Shown piece after piece: positions 43,822 to 56,798 of a stretch of 64,000 nt of DNA (position 1 is its first letter; each line of letters opens with the position of its first letter). The DNA is taken from contig WPIO01000291.1 in NCBI GenBank assembly GCA_009760855.2, positions 1 through 64,000 on the forward strand, given 5' to 3'. The translations under genes were made by a program, and so were the position numbers. The notes beneath the pieces are model-generated. The model ran no database searches. It was given only the letters and a program-made list of their open reading frames with translations, and was not told the DNA's origin. This DNA comes from Cristatella mucedo (lineage: Eukaryota; Bryozoa; Phylactolaemata; Cristatellidae).

Positions 43822-45415
43822 CTAGCTGATCGCTTCTCTAACTTCTTTGACAACAAGATAGACAAAATAAGGGAGTCCATCCCTAAGTTGGCAGCAACTC
43901 CCCTGGAATACTGTCCCTTAATTCCTAACAGCACCACAATGTCTACATTCAAGGAGGTCACTAGTGACCTCGTCCGGATGTTCATATCCCAATCAAAGAA
44001 GACAACTAGTCCATTGGATCCTGATCCCGCTGTCCTGCGTCTACGATGCATAGATCTGCTGCTGCCATGCATAACTAACATCATTAATACGTCTTTAGCC
44101 TCAGGTCATGTCCCAGAACCTTTCAAAAAAGCTATAGTCAGGCCACTTCTCAAGAAAGTGACACTAGATCAGGAGAACTTGAGGGGAAACTACCGCCCAG
44201 TCTCCCATCTACAATTCCTATCAAAGAAACTGGAATGGGTTGTGGCGGACCAGCTGAAATCATATATTGAAACTTCAATCCTTGCTAGTAAGTTCCAGTC
44301 TATCCTTAGAGCTGATCACTCCACAGAATCAGCATTGCTTAGGGTGTACAACGACCTATTTAGGAATGCAGGCATGGGTTGAATGTCTCTGCTTGTTTTG
44401 CTCGATCTTTCGGCAGCTTTTGATACTATCGATCGCCAAGTTCTTCTAGAGTGCCTCTCATCTCACCTGGGCATCACTGGCACAGCTCTGCAATGGTTCA
44501 CGTCCTATCTCAGTGGAAGACTCCAGAGTATTGACGTGAATGAACAAAGATGGGGGTCATATTCCAAAGCGACCTCTCGTTAGACGACCATATCAGCTCC
44601 ACAGTCAAATCTGCCTATTTTCAGCTTCATAACATTGCTAAATTTGGGCTTGTTTAGATAAAGATACCAAGTCCAAGTTAGTCCATGCATTCGTGACATC
44701 CCGTCTCGACTTCTGAAACTCACTGCTCGATGGCCTACCGGCATGTGCGATCAGGCGATTGCAGCTGGTGCAAGACTCTGCAGCTAGGCTTGTCTGTCCT
44801 GAGCGTCACAGTTGCCACATTACTCTACTTCTCGCCGACCTGCACTGCTACCAGTCAAGCAACGGATTGACTTCAAGGTTTTGTCGCTCACTTTTAGGTA
44901 CCTTCATTCTATGGCTCCAACCTATCTCTCAGATCTACTACCCCATCAGGCCAAGCATCGCACCACCCGCTTTTCGGAATCCAACAGTCTACAAATACCT
45001 CGTACAAACCTCAAATCCTTTGGAGACCGTGCATTTAGTTCGTATGCTCCCAAAGCCTGGAACTCCCTCCCGAATTGCGTCAGAACATCTCCTGACCTGA
45101 CCACATTTAAAAAGAATTTTAAAACACATCTATTTAGGACAGCATTTAGTGGGTCCCCCCGTGATTCGTCCTTGATGTGCTTATTAGTGCTGACACTGTG
45201 CAGGCTGCCACTAACCACATTTGCATGCTGACCCTGTGCATGTCACCCCAAACCATAGAATTCATTTTTTTGTTTGTTTTTCAAAACATGATTTTACTTA
45301 CCATTCAATTGCATTTCCCTTTGCAGCAAATGTAAAGCGCCTAGAAAGAGATTAAGTTCTCTGAGGGTGCTTTATAAAATGTAATTATAATAATAATTAT
45401 TATTATTATTATTAT
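43822..45415 (+). mobile_element. LINE family 1, 3' half (RT and tail) of the interrupted copy
   Basis: From LADRFSNFFDNKIDKIRESI the plus strand runs through the RT N-terminus (HVPEPFKKAIVRPLLKK, NYRPVSHLQFLSKKLEWVV, ASKFQSILRADHSTESALL) and [20 protein letters not shown]. Near 44565 it jumps directly to the [10 protein letters not shown] block, so the palm segment with YADD is deleted. The C-terminus (RTSPDLTTFKKNFKTHLFRT) and 3' tail with (ATT)n follow. It is inactive. Confidence 0.85.
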
Positions 45416-45418
45416 TAA

Positions 45419-46728
45419 AGATCATCCGAGGTACCTCTGAAATATGGGTTACCTCTGGGCTTCGTGCTTGGTCCTGTTTTTTTCATGGTTTATACTCTTC
45501 CTCTTGCCGATGCCAAGCACAATCTAGGCTTTCATTTCTAATAATTCCCTTTAATAATAATTTATTTTAATAATAATTTATATAATATATAATATAATAT
45601 ACTATAATATAATAATTTTATATAATAATAATTTTAATAATAATTCACTTGATACGGGGACCCACTAAATGCTGTCCTAAATATCTATGCAGATGGCACT
45701 CAGTTGTACCTCTGCTTTGATCTCTTCCAGCCTTCCAACATGTCGAATTTCTCTCAACTCTCTTGCTGCATTCATTGATGACATCTGCACATGGATGACA
45801 GCAAACTTTCTTAAATTGAATTATGATAAAGCAAACTTACTACTTATGGGCAAATCAAGTGTGATTCAGAAATGGGAAAGGCTGACGCTCCCCACCGGCT
45901 CTGCCAGGATATCTCCTGTTGAATCTGCACGAAATATAGGTGTCATATTCCAAAGTGATTTCATTGGACTACCACACTCCACCGTCAAGCCTGCCTACTT
46001 TCAGCTACATAAATTAGCTAAAATTCGGGCTAGTTTAGACAGGGATACCATATACAAATTTTTCCATGAATTTGTGAAATTCCGTCTTGACTTATGTAAC
46101 TCACTGCTTGTTGGTCTACCGGCCAGTGCAAGCAGGCGCGTACACCTGGTGCAAAAAACTGTGCACCTAGGCTTGTCTGACGTGAGCGTCGCAGTTACCA
46201 TATCTCACCACTTCTCGCCGACCTGCACTGGCTCACAGTCAAGCAAACGCATTGACTTCAAGGTTTTGTCAATCACTTTTAGGCTCCTTCATTCTTTGGC
46301 TCAAGCCTACCAATCAGATCTACCCCCAGGCTAAGCATCGTAGCACTAGCTTTTTGGAATCTAATTGTTTACCTATATCTAGTACAAATGTACTGACCTC
46401 AAATCCTTTGGAGACTGACGTCATGAAATCTCCTGACTTTGCCACATTTAAAAAGAAACTAAAAGCGCATCTATTTATCACAGCATTTATTGGATATCTG
46501 CGATTTCGCCTCCTTCACGTGCTTTTGCGTGCTGACACTGTGCATACTGCCACTAACCATACTTGAAGGATGACCTGTGTATGTCACCTCTAGCCATGTT
46601 ATTCTCGTTGTTTATCGAGCATGCAACCACTTACCATTCGATCGTGCTTTCTTTGCAGAAAATGTAAAGTGCCTAGAAAGAGGTCGCGGTCTCCGGGGAC
46701 GCTATATCGAATGCATTTTTTATTATTA
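45419..46728 (+). mobile_element. LINE family 1 fragment with nested tail
   Basis: It starts with LKYGLPLGFVLGPVF-like RT sequence. It is interrupted at about 45545-45680 by an AT-rich minus-strand family-1 tail, then gives YADGTQLYLCFDL (the second Asp of YADD replaced by Gly), NYDKANLLLMGKSS, FQSDFIGLPHSTVKPAYFQL, the C-terminal end and a 3' tail. Stops are present. Confidence 0.82.
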
Positions 46729-48165
<1,437 letters not shown>

Positions 48166-48319
48166 GAGGGGCGAGGCTGCAGCGACCCAAATTCGGCACG
48201 ATCCCGGTGAGCGTTCCAGTTCCTGACAGGGCACTTTGAGGTGGGACTCAAACTTCCGAGAGCCGCGGATTAAATTTTTAAGACCGCTCCATGATCTATG
48301 GTCTGGCGTACCTAGTTAA

Positions 48320-48575
48320 GGATGCGGTAGCAGAATTAGCACATCGCTTTGTGACATTCTCCGTCCAAATTTCTATAACTCACTCATTGAAGCAGGTCAT
48401 ACCGCTGGCGAAGTGAGATGCTCGCAGGTGGCGCGAAGCTCGGCAGCTAAGCTTTTCAGTCGTGAACGCCACAGCCTCCACGTAGCACCGCCTACCGCCG
48501 CTCTGGCTCCCTTTCAAGCAGTGCATCGACTTTGAGGTCCTTTCATTCACATTTTTGTTTCTTCTTACTTTCTAA
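48320..48575 (+). mobile_element. old LINE family 1 RT C-terminal relic
   Basis: Plus frames give an 'ARQLSFSVVNATAS' block and LPFKQCIDFEVLSFTF, aligning with LPVKQRIDFKVLSLTF of family 1. The relic ends at the start of the large CTCA array. Confidence 0.65.
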
Positions 48576-48589
48576 TTTTGGCTTGGGCG

Positions 48590-48617
48590 CTCTCTCTCTC
48601 TCTCTCCCCAACTCTCA

Positions 48618-48659
<42 letters not shown>

Positions 48660-49432
48660 CTCTTTCTCTCTCTCTCTCTCTCTCATTCTCTTTCTCTCTC
48701 TCACTCTCTCACTCTCTCACTCACTCACTCACTCACTCACTCACTCACTCACTCACTCACTCACTCTCTCTCTCTCACTCTCTCACTCTCTCACTCTCTC
48801 ACTCTCTCACTCTCTCACTCACTCACTCTCTCACTCTCTCACTCTCTCACTCTCTCACTCTCTCACTCTCTCACTCTCTCACTCTCTCACTCTCTCACTC
48901 TCTCACTCTCTCACTCTCTCACTCTCTCACTCACTCACTCACTCACTCTCTCACTCACTCACTCACTCACTCACTCACTCACTCACTCACTCACTCACTC
49001 ACTCACTCACTCACTCACTCTCTCACTCTCTCACTCTCTCACTCACTCACTCTCTCACTCTCTCACTCTCTCACTCTCTCACTCTCTCACTCTCTCACTC
49101 TCTCACTCTCTCACTCTCTCACTCTCTCACTCACTCACTCACTCACTCACTCACTCACTCACTCACTCACTCACTCACTCACTCACTCACTCACTCACTC
49201 ACTCACTCACTCACTCACTCACTCACTCTCACTCACTCACTCACTCACTCACTCACTCACTCTCACTCACTCTCACTCACTCACTCACTCACTCACTCAC
49301 TCACTCACTCACTCACTCACTCACTCACTCACTCACTCACTCACTCACTCACTCACTCACTCTCACTCACTCTCACTCACTCTCACTCACTCACTCACTC
49401 ACTCACTCACTCACTCACTCACTCTCACAACT
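48590..49432 (+). repeat. about 840-bp (CT)n / (CTCTCA)n / (CTCA)n satellite-like array
   Basis: Pure pyrimidine CT runs give way to alternating blocks of an eight-base CACTCTCT-type unit and four-base CACT units in several homogeneous domains. The very long open frames through it (up to 351 codons of Ser/Leu/Thr/His) are translations of the repeat. Confidence 0.95.
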
Positions 49433-49519
49433 GTGAACTGGCTACCCGTCGGGCGTCCTCTCGCACCTGCGGCCGCTCCTCCTACTCGGGTCGACTAGCT
49501 GTAACTCAAAGCTTCCCAA

Positions 49520-49800
49520 ACGCTCTGCAAATCGTGTTCTATAATTCCAGCACTTTTCAGAGGCATGACCTCTGGGTAAAACACTAGTCAGGGTCGTCTA
49601 GAGCTCAGTGGTAAAGTGCCCCCTAAGTCTTAGCCCAGGAGGTAAGATGCTCGCTCTTCACGACCCCCAGCTCGTGGATTCGAGTCCGACAGTGAGCGAT
49701 TCTTTATCGCCCGCTGCACACGGGCTCCGAGAGTCGTAAAGACTCACCTGCCGCTAAATAAATGAGGCTATTTTATCAGCGAACCTTTTTCTTTCTTTTT
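49520..49800 (+). repeat. SINE-A, full-length-looking copy
   Basis: It has a 5' block shared with 496-560, an A-box region GTCTAGAGCTCAGTGGTAAAG, a B box GGATTCGAGTCC, a GATTCTTTATCGCCCGCTGC body and a TGAGGCTATTTTATCAGC tail. Confidence 0.8.
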
Positions 49801-49804
49801 CTAG

Positions 49805-49905
49805 CCTTCGACGAACACGCTCGTGAGTTCGAGTACTGCTGCAAATGTAAAGCGACTGGATATAGACCGAGTTCTCTTAGGTGGCCGTGCAAATATAGTA
49901 TTTGA
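49805..49905 (+). repeat. SINE-B or LINE family 1 tail fragment
   Basis: A B-box-like GTGAGTTCGAGTAC is followed by GCAAATGTAAAGCGACTGGA and TTCTCTTAGGTGGC, a degraded shared tail. Confidence 0.55.
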
Positions 49906-51547
49906 AGAGGGATCTCAACGTCGCTCCCCGTCGCTCTCCTCCGATGCGAAATGCGGCCAAATTAGTAATGCATTTCCAGTTACTTGCAGCAATCCCTCGT
50001 TCAGAGCTCACAACCGCAGTTTCCTGCTTACGTCCAAGTATTTTTCGATGATGAGGGCGCAGCTGTCGGCCATCTCGAGTCGGGCCCAAGGAGGCACTCA
50101 CGGCCTCGCGGCGGCGGTGGCGATCGAGGCGCGCAGGCCTGCACGAGGGACAGGCGCGCACGCCAGCCGGTTTGCCTGCCCTCCCACGCCGACGAGCGAG
50201 CTCTGCGGCGGCGGCGGCGGCTGCGCTGGGCTTTTTCCGTGCTCGTCTCGGTCTCGACGGCGCCGAGTGGCCGCAGGCGCGCCGCCGTCCTTCAGCCGGT
50301 TAAAATGAAGAAGCTGCAGCAGCGAGCGTCGCGTTCGTGGATCGTTCAGCGAGCGCAGGGGAAAGAATTTCACCGGCTCCACTCGAGTGCCTCGAATACG
50401 TTCGAGCGAGCTTGGCTGGCGTTATGTCTGCACGGTACGTAGCGACCTGGCGTCCATGACCTCTAGGCGCTGGTGGTGGGTCCAGGCGAGAAGTCTCGGA
50501 AAAGGCCTCGGTCATGCTCGCGGCTTAAGGGAGAGCCGAAGGTTTTCACCGCTCTTTAAACCTCAAGCTGCGATGCAGTCCGATCCCAGAATTACCCGCC
50601 AGTTGGAAATTTCCGGGGGAGGGGGCTGTCAGAGTAACTCAACTTCATTTGCTACGCTGCAGGTCTGTATCCAGGATTGTTTTCCGGGGATGGGGGTTGA
50701 ACCTTGTCCTTAAGTGGGTGTACTCGAGTTACAGGATTCGCCTAGTCGAACGCTCAATTTCCTCTTACCAATAAAGCGTAGCAAACCCAGAGCGAAGCAG
50801 CTTCATTACAAGCAAGAACGGAGCCAGGATCAGCTCGGCGTGGCATCGTGGAGGTAATCGGCACCCAGCTTAGCGCGAAAACGGGTCTTGCAAATCTGGA
50901 CGACTCCTTGAGGGAGCGCTCGGGCGTAGCAGCCGATAATGACAGCGTCAGAATAAGGGGCGCGGCAGTCGGCAGACAATCGGCCGTAGTAGCCGTGCAC
51001 GGCTCGCCCAGCGCCTGCTCCAGCAGCCCAGCGAGAGTTTAGTCGACTTTTTGACATTCTCCAGTGTCTCATCTATCTATACGTGGTTACAAACGTCGTG
51101 TGCGGCTTCTACGTCTGATCAGAACTAGCTCGCCAAAGCAGCGCTCGTAGCAGTGCTAGTCTCAGCCGAGGCGCTATGAATACCGGCGACCTCTGAACCT
51201 TGTATCGAGGCTAGCGACTTTTAGGTGCTGCACCAATGCACTCGGGTATGCCGACAGTGGCAGGAATACGGCAGGAACGATGAGCGCTCATATATTAGCA
51301 TGTCAAGTCCGTATCCGTAATGTAGACAATTCTACTTGACAGCAGCGGAATTGATTACAGACGTTCGACAGCGGCCATCGACGTACACCAGCGACTCTCA
51401 GGCATAGAGCTTAAATAAGCTCAAATGCCATTGCCGAGTCCGGAGTCACAGCTACTTGCCTATCTCACGGCGCCGGCTTTTATAGATAATCGCGTAATCT
51501 CGCATAGCTGTGAATAATGATTATAAGTCGTAATCCGGCTGGTTTAG
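49906..51547. other. GC-rich region, no gene supported
   Basis: The 49.9-50.45 kb part is GC-rich with CGGCGGCGG-type runs and several overlapping open frames on both strands, none with a domain. The rest is unassigned. Confidence 0.4.
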
Positions 51548-51922
51548 CTAGCGCTGCCTTTTCAATGTCGAGGCGATATTTATGTAGCTGATGCTGCCAA
51601 AGGATTTAGCCAGCTCGAGAAATTCGACGACAAAGTACCAGCTGGCAAATTCTGAAATTTTATCCGAATCATTTGCAGCGAGCTGATTCCGACATGACAT
51701 ACGTGCAAACAAATGTAGCATCTCCACTAAGCCAGCGCTGAATCGGAAACCAAATTCAATGAGGATCTTGTCGTTCGCAACGTTGAAGAATTCAGCAAGG
51801 ATTAAATGATCATTCGTATTCATGCACTCATCTAGACGAGGCCTACATCGTCGAGCGTAGTTATCTTTCGTGTTCGGTGCATCTACCGCATTAGCGAAAC
51901 ACAAGTCTTTGACCTTGACCAT
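51548..51922 (-). CDS. unidentified open frame, 124 codons
   Basis: The frame has a protein-like composition, with amphipathic stretches LILAEFFNVANDKILIEFGF and ISEFASWYFVVEFLELAKSF, and ends KRQR-stop. I do not recognise a family. It overlaps the next upstream minus frame by 32 bases in a different frame, so the two may be one gene interrupted by an indel. It is the last feature before the A+T-rich element and could belong to the host or to an older insertion. Confidence 0.35.
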   Translation of the reverse strand: MVKVKDLCFANAVDAPNTKDNYARRCRPRLDECMNTNDHLILAEFFNVANDKILIEFGFRFSAGLVEMLHLFARMSCRNQLAANDSDKISEFASWYFVVEFLELAKSFGSISYINIASTLKRQR

Positions 51923-52295
51923 CTGGTAAGGGTAGACAGCTTTCGCATTTCACTATAGCCTGGTCATCTGTTTGCAAAATCTCTGAGATAGCTCGAGTGT
52001 GATGAGCAGAATTCCCTTTTATCAGACGCAAGATGAAGGCAGATTTGAACGTGAGCTTGTTGACGAGCAGCCGCGTTGCATCAGCTCGCTGCTCAGCACT
52101 CAGCCACGATACCGCCAGCGTTTCCTCCTGATTCAAAACGACTCGCCTCGACTGTAGCTCTTTCTGATCCGGTCCTGCACTTGACTTCTGCTTGTTAAGC
52201 AGCTGGTCTTTGCGCTTGTACGATATAGTCCCCGAAACGTAGTGCCATCGATCAAAGCGACGAACGGACGGACGTACGGAGCGCCATTCTCGCAC
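51891..52295 (-). CDS. unidentified open frame, 134 codons
   Basis: The frame contains FDRWHYVSGTISYKRKDQLL, a charged helix region, LSAEQRADATRLLVNKLTFK and a C-terminal stretch with CESC. It has no recognised domain. The neighbouring minus frames at 52372-52133 and 52622-52311 may be further parts of the same broken gene. Confidence 0.33.
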   Translation of the reverse strand: MREWRSVRPSVRRFDRWHYVSGTISYKRKDQLLNKQKSSAGPDQKELQSRRVVLNQEETLAVSWLSAEQRADATRLLVNKLTFKSAFILRLIKGNSAHHTRAISEILQTDDQAIVKCESCLPLPDGQGQRLVFR

Positions 52296-52310
52296 CAGTT
52301 TTCACTCCAT

Positions 52311-52622
52311 TCAAGCAACCAGTGCGCGGTGAGCCAGCCGGCACCGGCAGTCTCCGTAGTACGCGAGGTCATTTATGTTCTTTGTCAGTGCCTGCCGGCA
52401 GTTGATCTTGCGGTCTTCGTTGGTCGCAACGTTCGTAGCCCGGTGCGAGGCAATTACGGATAGGAAGCCCCCGATTCGACTGACGTCGACCGACGACCGT
52501 GCAGGTGCCCGTGCAGGAGCGCATCGTGTGCCGATCGTATGCCCAAAGTCAACAAGTCGTCCGCGAAACACGCCGTTCTCGATCTCGACAAAGTAGATGA
52601 CGAGAGGCGGCTGCTCTTTCAT
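52311..52622 (-). CDS. unidentified open frame, 103 codons
   Basis: It begins MKEQPPLVIYFVEIENGVFR and ends near CRCRLAHRALVA. It looks protein-like in its first and last thirds but matches nothing I can name. Together with the next two minus frames it could be one uncharacterised gene of about 350 codons. Confidence 0.3.
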   Translation of the reverse strand: MKEQPPLVIYFVEIENGVFRGRLVDFGHTIGTRCAPARAPARSSVDVSRIGGFLSVIASHRATNVATNEDRKINCRQALTKNINDLAYYGDCRCRLAHRALVA

Positions 52623-52886
52623 GCTCGTAGCCGGCGTGTCTCAGCAAGTAGTTACGTTTTGAACGTTATAGAGCCTAGGGCTCAGCCTCGACTCTCAATC
52701 TCGCACAGCTCCAATGAGTGTCTTCGTCTGAGACCCAAGTCTCCATAACTTTCAAAATAGAACTACTCGCTCAACACTAGACTCGCTATCGCTCGGCATA
52801 GTGTTTTCACCTACTTCGTTGTTTATCCCACCGCACTATAACACAATAAAATTTGATTTAAAGAAACAATTTATATAGTATAAGAT

Positions 52887-52967
52887 ATGTCTAACAATGA
52901 TTATGTTATGCGACGTGAGGGTGAACATTTTAGCGATCACGCTAGACGTGTTAGAGAAGAAGTATGA
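52887..52967 (+). CDS. short first ORF of the element (26 codons, probably cut by a mutation)
   Basis: The ATG follows TATAGTATAAGAT, a version of the TATA-AGA motif before other genes of the element. The peptide starts MSNNDYVMRREGEHF and is basic. The following 150 bases contain further coding-like pieces in other frames, so this is probably the N-terminus of a longer broken gene of unknown function. Confidence 0.4.
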   Translation: MSNNDYVMRREGEHFSDHARRVREEV

Positions 52968-53148
52968 AGAAGAGCAGGACTTTTGCCCAAGTGTCCATTT
53001 TCAAAGGCTAGTTTAGATAAAATGATATCTAGCTTGCAAGTAATTCCAATAAAAAAGTAGAAATTCCTCTCAAAAGTAAAGAAGTAAAGAATCTGCAATG
53101 GTCATTTGAGAGAGAATCAAGAAGATTAGTGAGAATTGAGGAGATTGG

Positions 53149-56100
53149 TTGATTTTAGGCAAAACGTCATCTGATAGTAAGTTTATGGACTATGAGTATG
53201 TTGGTTTAGATAGAGGTGAAATAGACTTTGATAAAATTTATGATAGTACTGCCGATGCGCTTATTAGAGTGATAAGGGACATACTCAAGAACAGGAAAGA
53301 TCTAAAAATGACAATGATTGTATCTCCAGTTCTAGAATCAGAAAACGGAGCTTTCTGCTATCAGCCATTTTCTGGCATACCTAATGTAAAGATAAATAGA
53401 TCTAGTAATATTGAGTCTATTATTAAAGTGCAATTCGCTTCTTTTAAGGAGAGGATTGAAGAATGGCTAGAGAAAGGATCTAGTTGGAGCCTGTCTGCAA
53501 CTAATGCTTTATATGCAAAGTTTACTCATTTTAGATATCGTTTTGGAGAGAGTTATTTACCTATGCCTAAAGGATTAGAGAAAAAGAGATCAACCTTGAA
53601 TATTAAGAATGAATCAGATAACTGTTGCGCATTGTGGTGTGTACTAAGATTTCTTCATCCTAGAGATAATCATTCAGAGTCAATTGCAGATCTAAATAAT
53701 TTTTGAAAAATATAATCATCTTAATCCTACTTTGACTGACTTGTTTAATGTAAGACCTGGTTATTCTCAAGCACTAAGTGTTTCAGGTATACCTACTTTA
53801 GCAAAACTGTTTGACTATGAAGGAAAAAGAAGAAGTTTTAAATTGCTTGAGGGACCAAGAGAGACGTAAGAGAGTTAGTACAGAATCTACTAAAGGAAGT
53901 AGATTCAATCAAGAATGTGTTGCGAGAGACTCTTCCCAAGTATAAGAAATATAATTATGAGACTATGACCAACGAAGAGAGTAAGGCATACAACTCAGCA
54001 ACTGTCTGTTAGATTTGCAATTTAGACTTGAATAATGATACGGTTTTATATCACTGTTATCTTACTAGTAAATATCGAGGTGCTGCACACAACGAGTGTA
54101 TTCTTAATGTTAGTATTAATCCAGATAAGTTTAAACTTCCGATATTTACACACAACCTAAACGGATATGATTCACACTTGTTAGTTCAAGAGTTTCATGG
54201 TCAAAAACTTAAAAAAGCGTAGTTGCAAATAATATGGAAAAATATATAAACATTGAAATCGGAGCTCTTAGTTGTAGAGATTCACTTCAGTTGATGAATA
54301 AAGGATTGCCAGACTTAGTTAAAAATGTTGTTAAGTCAGAGAAACCGCTAACGTATACTAGGGAGAAGTTTTATATGCTTAGCGATAAAGAATTTGAATT
54401 GTTATCAGCAACGGGAGTTTTTACGTATGAATATGTTGATTCTTTCTCAAAGTCAGAAGATAAAAGTTTACCGCCAATAAAAAGTTTTTATAGCACATTG
54501 AACGACAGCAACATTGGAGAAAAGGATTATGATAGAGCGCAAGAAGTGTGGAAATTAAGGAAGAAGATTGACCCACTCACTGAAGATTCGTTAGAAAAAT
54601 ATAGTGATATTTATCTCACAATGGATGTTTTTCAACTAGCTATTGTTTTTCAACATTTTAGACATCTTTCAAAGAAAATAGATATGTTGGATCCTGCAAA
54701 CTTTCTTACTGCTCCTGGTTTAACTTGGTGTGCAGGGTTAAGATTTTCAAAAGTAAGATTAGATTTGTTATCAAATTTTGAAGACTTTAATTTCTTTGAG
54801 AGTGCAATCAGAGGAGGTATAACGCAAGCATATTGCAGGCATGTTAAGGCTAACAACCAAATGGCATCTAATTATGATAGCACAAAGAAGAAGAGTTGGC
54901 TACTCTATGTTGATGCGAACTCGCTTTATGCAACTGCGATGACTGAATTCCTACCAACAAGTAATTTTAAGTTTTTAGATGAGAAGCGGATTAAGTCATT
55001 TACAAACAAAAAATACTAGGAATAAAAGAAAAATTCAAAGACTGGCTATGCTTTTGAGGTTGACATGCACAGTCCAAAGGATTTACATAATGTTTATGCT
55101 GACTATCCTCTTTTACCAATTAAGAGAGAAGTTGCAACAGATGAGTATTCATCTTATCAAAATAAAACTTTAGCTAAAGATGATCATGAAAGTAAAGTTG
55201 AGAAGTTGATTCTTGATCTGAAACCAAGAAAGAAGTACATAATTCACTATAGAAATTTACAGTTTGCACTAGAAAGAGAGTATATATTAACAAAGATACA
55301 TGTAGTGATGAGATTTTCACAAAGCAATTGGTTGAGTGCTTACATTAAAAATAACATTGAGAGAAGAAAAGAAGCAAAAGATGAGTTTGAAAAAGAATAT
55401 TATAAGTTAAAAAATATAATGCATTCTTTGGAAAGACAATGGAAAATGTAAGAGAGAGGGTAAACATTGAGTTATTTGATTTAAAGTTCAAAAGGATGTT
55501 GAAACATCCAAGGAAAGAGTTATGAGTGCAAGATTTAAAGATAGAAGACTTTTCAACATGGATCTTGTTGGAATAGAAACGAGAAAGTCTGAAATCTATC
55601 TTAACAAACCGATTTATTTAGGCTTTGCTATTCTTGAGATATCAAAATTAGTAATGCAAGACTTTTATTATAATACAATGAAAGATAATTATGGAGATGC
55701 ACTGACGCTTGCATATACTGATACTGATTCTTTAGTCATGAAGATAAATACAGATGATGTTTACAAGGATTTTTGAGAATTATATTGATTATCTAGATCT
55801 CTCTTGATATCCAAAAAATCAAGAAGTGTGCAAATTAGAAGGATTTGAGAAAATGATGGAAAAAATAAAGGAAGCTTAGGAAAATTTAAAGATGAGATCT
55901 CAGAGAAACATACAATTGACACAGAAACAAAGGATTTCATTAGAGATATAAATGGAATTGTGATCGAGAATTCTGTTGTACTAGATGAGGGAGTTTTCTT
56001 AAGACCGAAATTATATTCTATGCAAATAGCAGTTTCAACAAATAATGGTATAGAAGTGAAGTCTTCAGCAAAGAAAGCCAAAGGTACAAAAAAGGATGTT

Positions 56101-56300
56101 GTAAAGAAATGCTTATCACATTCAGATTATTTAAGATGTCTTGAGATTGGTAAATATTTTTATCGCAGTCAATCGAGATTTCAAACAAGAATCATCATAT
56201 TTATGCTATAACACAATCAAAAAAGCATTGCATGCCTTTGATTCAAAACGATACTGGTTGGTCTGGGGAATCTGCAGCTACGCTTATGGAAACTATAGAA
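53149..56300 (+). pseudogene. family B DNA polymerase, protein-primed type, multiply broken
   Basis: The pieces run in order through three plus frames. An N-terminal region includes NCCALWCVLRFLHP (about 53623). A Cys/His segment follows (LYHCYL...RGAAHNEC, 54046-54090). HNLNGYDSHL is the Exo II motif (54151-54180) and YLTMDVFQL the Exo III region (about 54615). LLYVDANSLYATAM is polymerase motif A (54901-54942). NAFFGKTMEN is motif B (from 55418) and YTDTDS motif C (55714-55731). The end is near YAYGNYR (about 56298). The catalytic acidic residues of motifs A and C remain. Breaks include a frame change near 53.70 kb, one near 53.87, a TAG at 54010, a shift near 54.22, stops at 55017 and 55023, shifts near 55.41 and 55.52, and a TGA at 55774. 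The length, about 1,050 codons, fits viral and Polinton enzymes. Confidence 0.88.
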
Positions 56301-56372
56301 TTGCCGATGTGTTGAGTAATAATCTAAATCCAGGTCGATGTAACACTTGCGATATTGGCAATATTTATATAG

Positions 56373-56535
56373 ATGCCAAAACGAAAGAGTGAAGAAATCA
56401 TTAAACCTGAAGCAAAAATAAAAGTAGAACATGATATTCGAGAAAAAAGAGTTATATGAATTACAAATAGAAATGGAGTACGATAGAGCAGTAGAAGAGT
56501 TAATTTTTGAGATGGCAGGAATAAATTTATATTAA
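56373..56535 (+). pseudogene. small charged ORF, interrupted by a frameshift
   Basis: The ATG at 56373 follows TTTATATAG. The first frame begins MPKRKSEEIIKPEAK and stops at 56459. An overlapping frame carries KKELYELQIEMEYDRAVEEL to a stop at 56535. This looks like one gene of about 54 codons with a one-base change near 56.44 kb. Function unknown. Confidence 0.5.
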
Positions 56536-56559
56536 AAATAAAAATTCATTATTATAGAA

Positions 56560-56778
56560 ATGGAAAAAGTTGAAAATGAAAACGAAAGAGTTGAACAAAC
56601 TGAATCTGAATCCGATAGTGATGATCCAGATTACGATCCAGACGAGTCTGAAGAAGAAGATGAGTCAGAGTATTCAGAAAGTGAAGGAGAGTATGATCCT
56701 AATAAAGGCTACGAACAAGCATTCGGTTTTGATAAAGAAGTTGATTACAATTACGTAAACGAAGAAGATGAACTATAA
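56560..56778 (+). CDS. small acidic protein (72 residues)
   Basis: An intact frame behind ATTATAGAAATG. The product is dominated by Glu, Asp and Ser, for example DSDDPDYDPDESEEEDESEY at about residues 20-40, and lacks hydrophobic segments. Acidic small proteins are common in DNA viruses, but no function can be assigned. It is one of the few intact genes of the element. Confidence 0.6.
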   Translation: MEKVENENERVEQTESESDSDDPDYDPDESEEEDESEYSESEGEYDPNKGYEQAFGFDKEVDYNYVNEEDEL

Positions 56779-56798
56779 AAAATTTATATTTACATAGA

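Noticed and set aside
42110-45415. A 3.3-kb palindrome or twin-priming inversion
   Set aside because: The plus-strand LINE reads across the gap and ACGAT flanks the minus copy, so nested insertion explains it.
48660-49432. Possible CRISPR-like regular repeats
   Set aside because: The units are 4 and 8 bases with no unique spacers, and the context is eukaryotic.
48532-49587. Open frames of 351 and 306 codons rich in Ser, Leu, His and Thr
   Set aside because: They are translations of the CTCA/CT array, open in several frames only because the repeat lacks stop codons.
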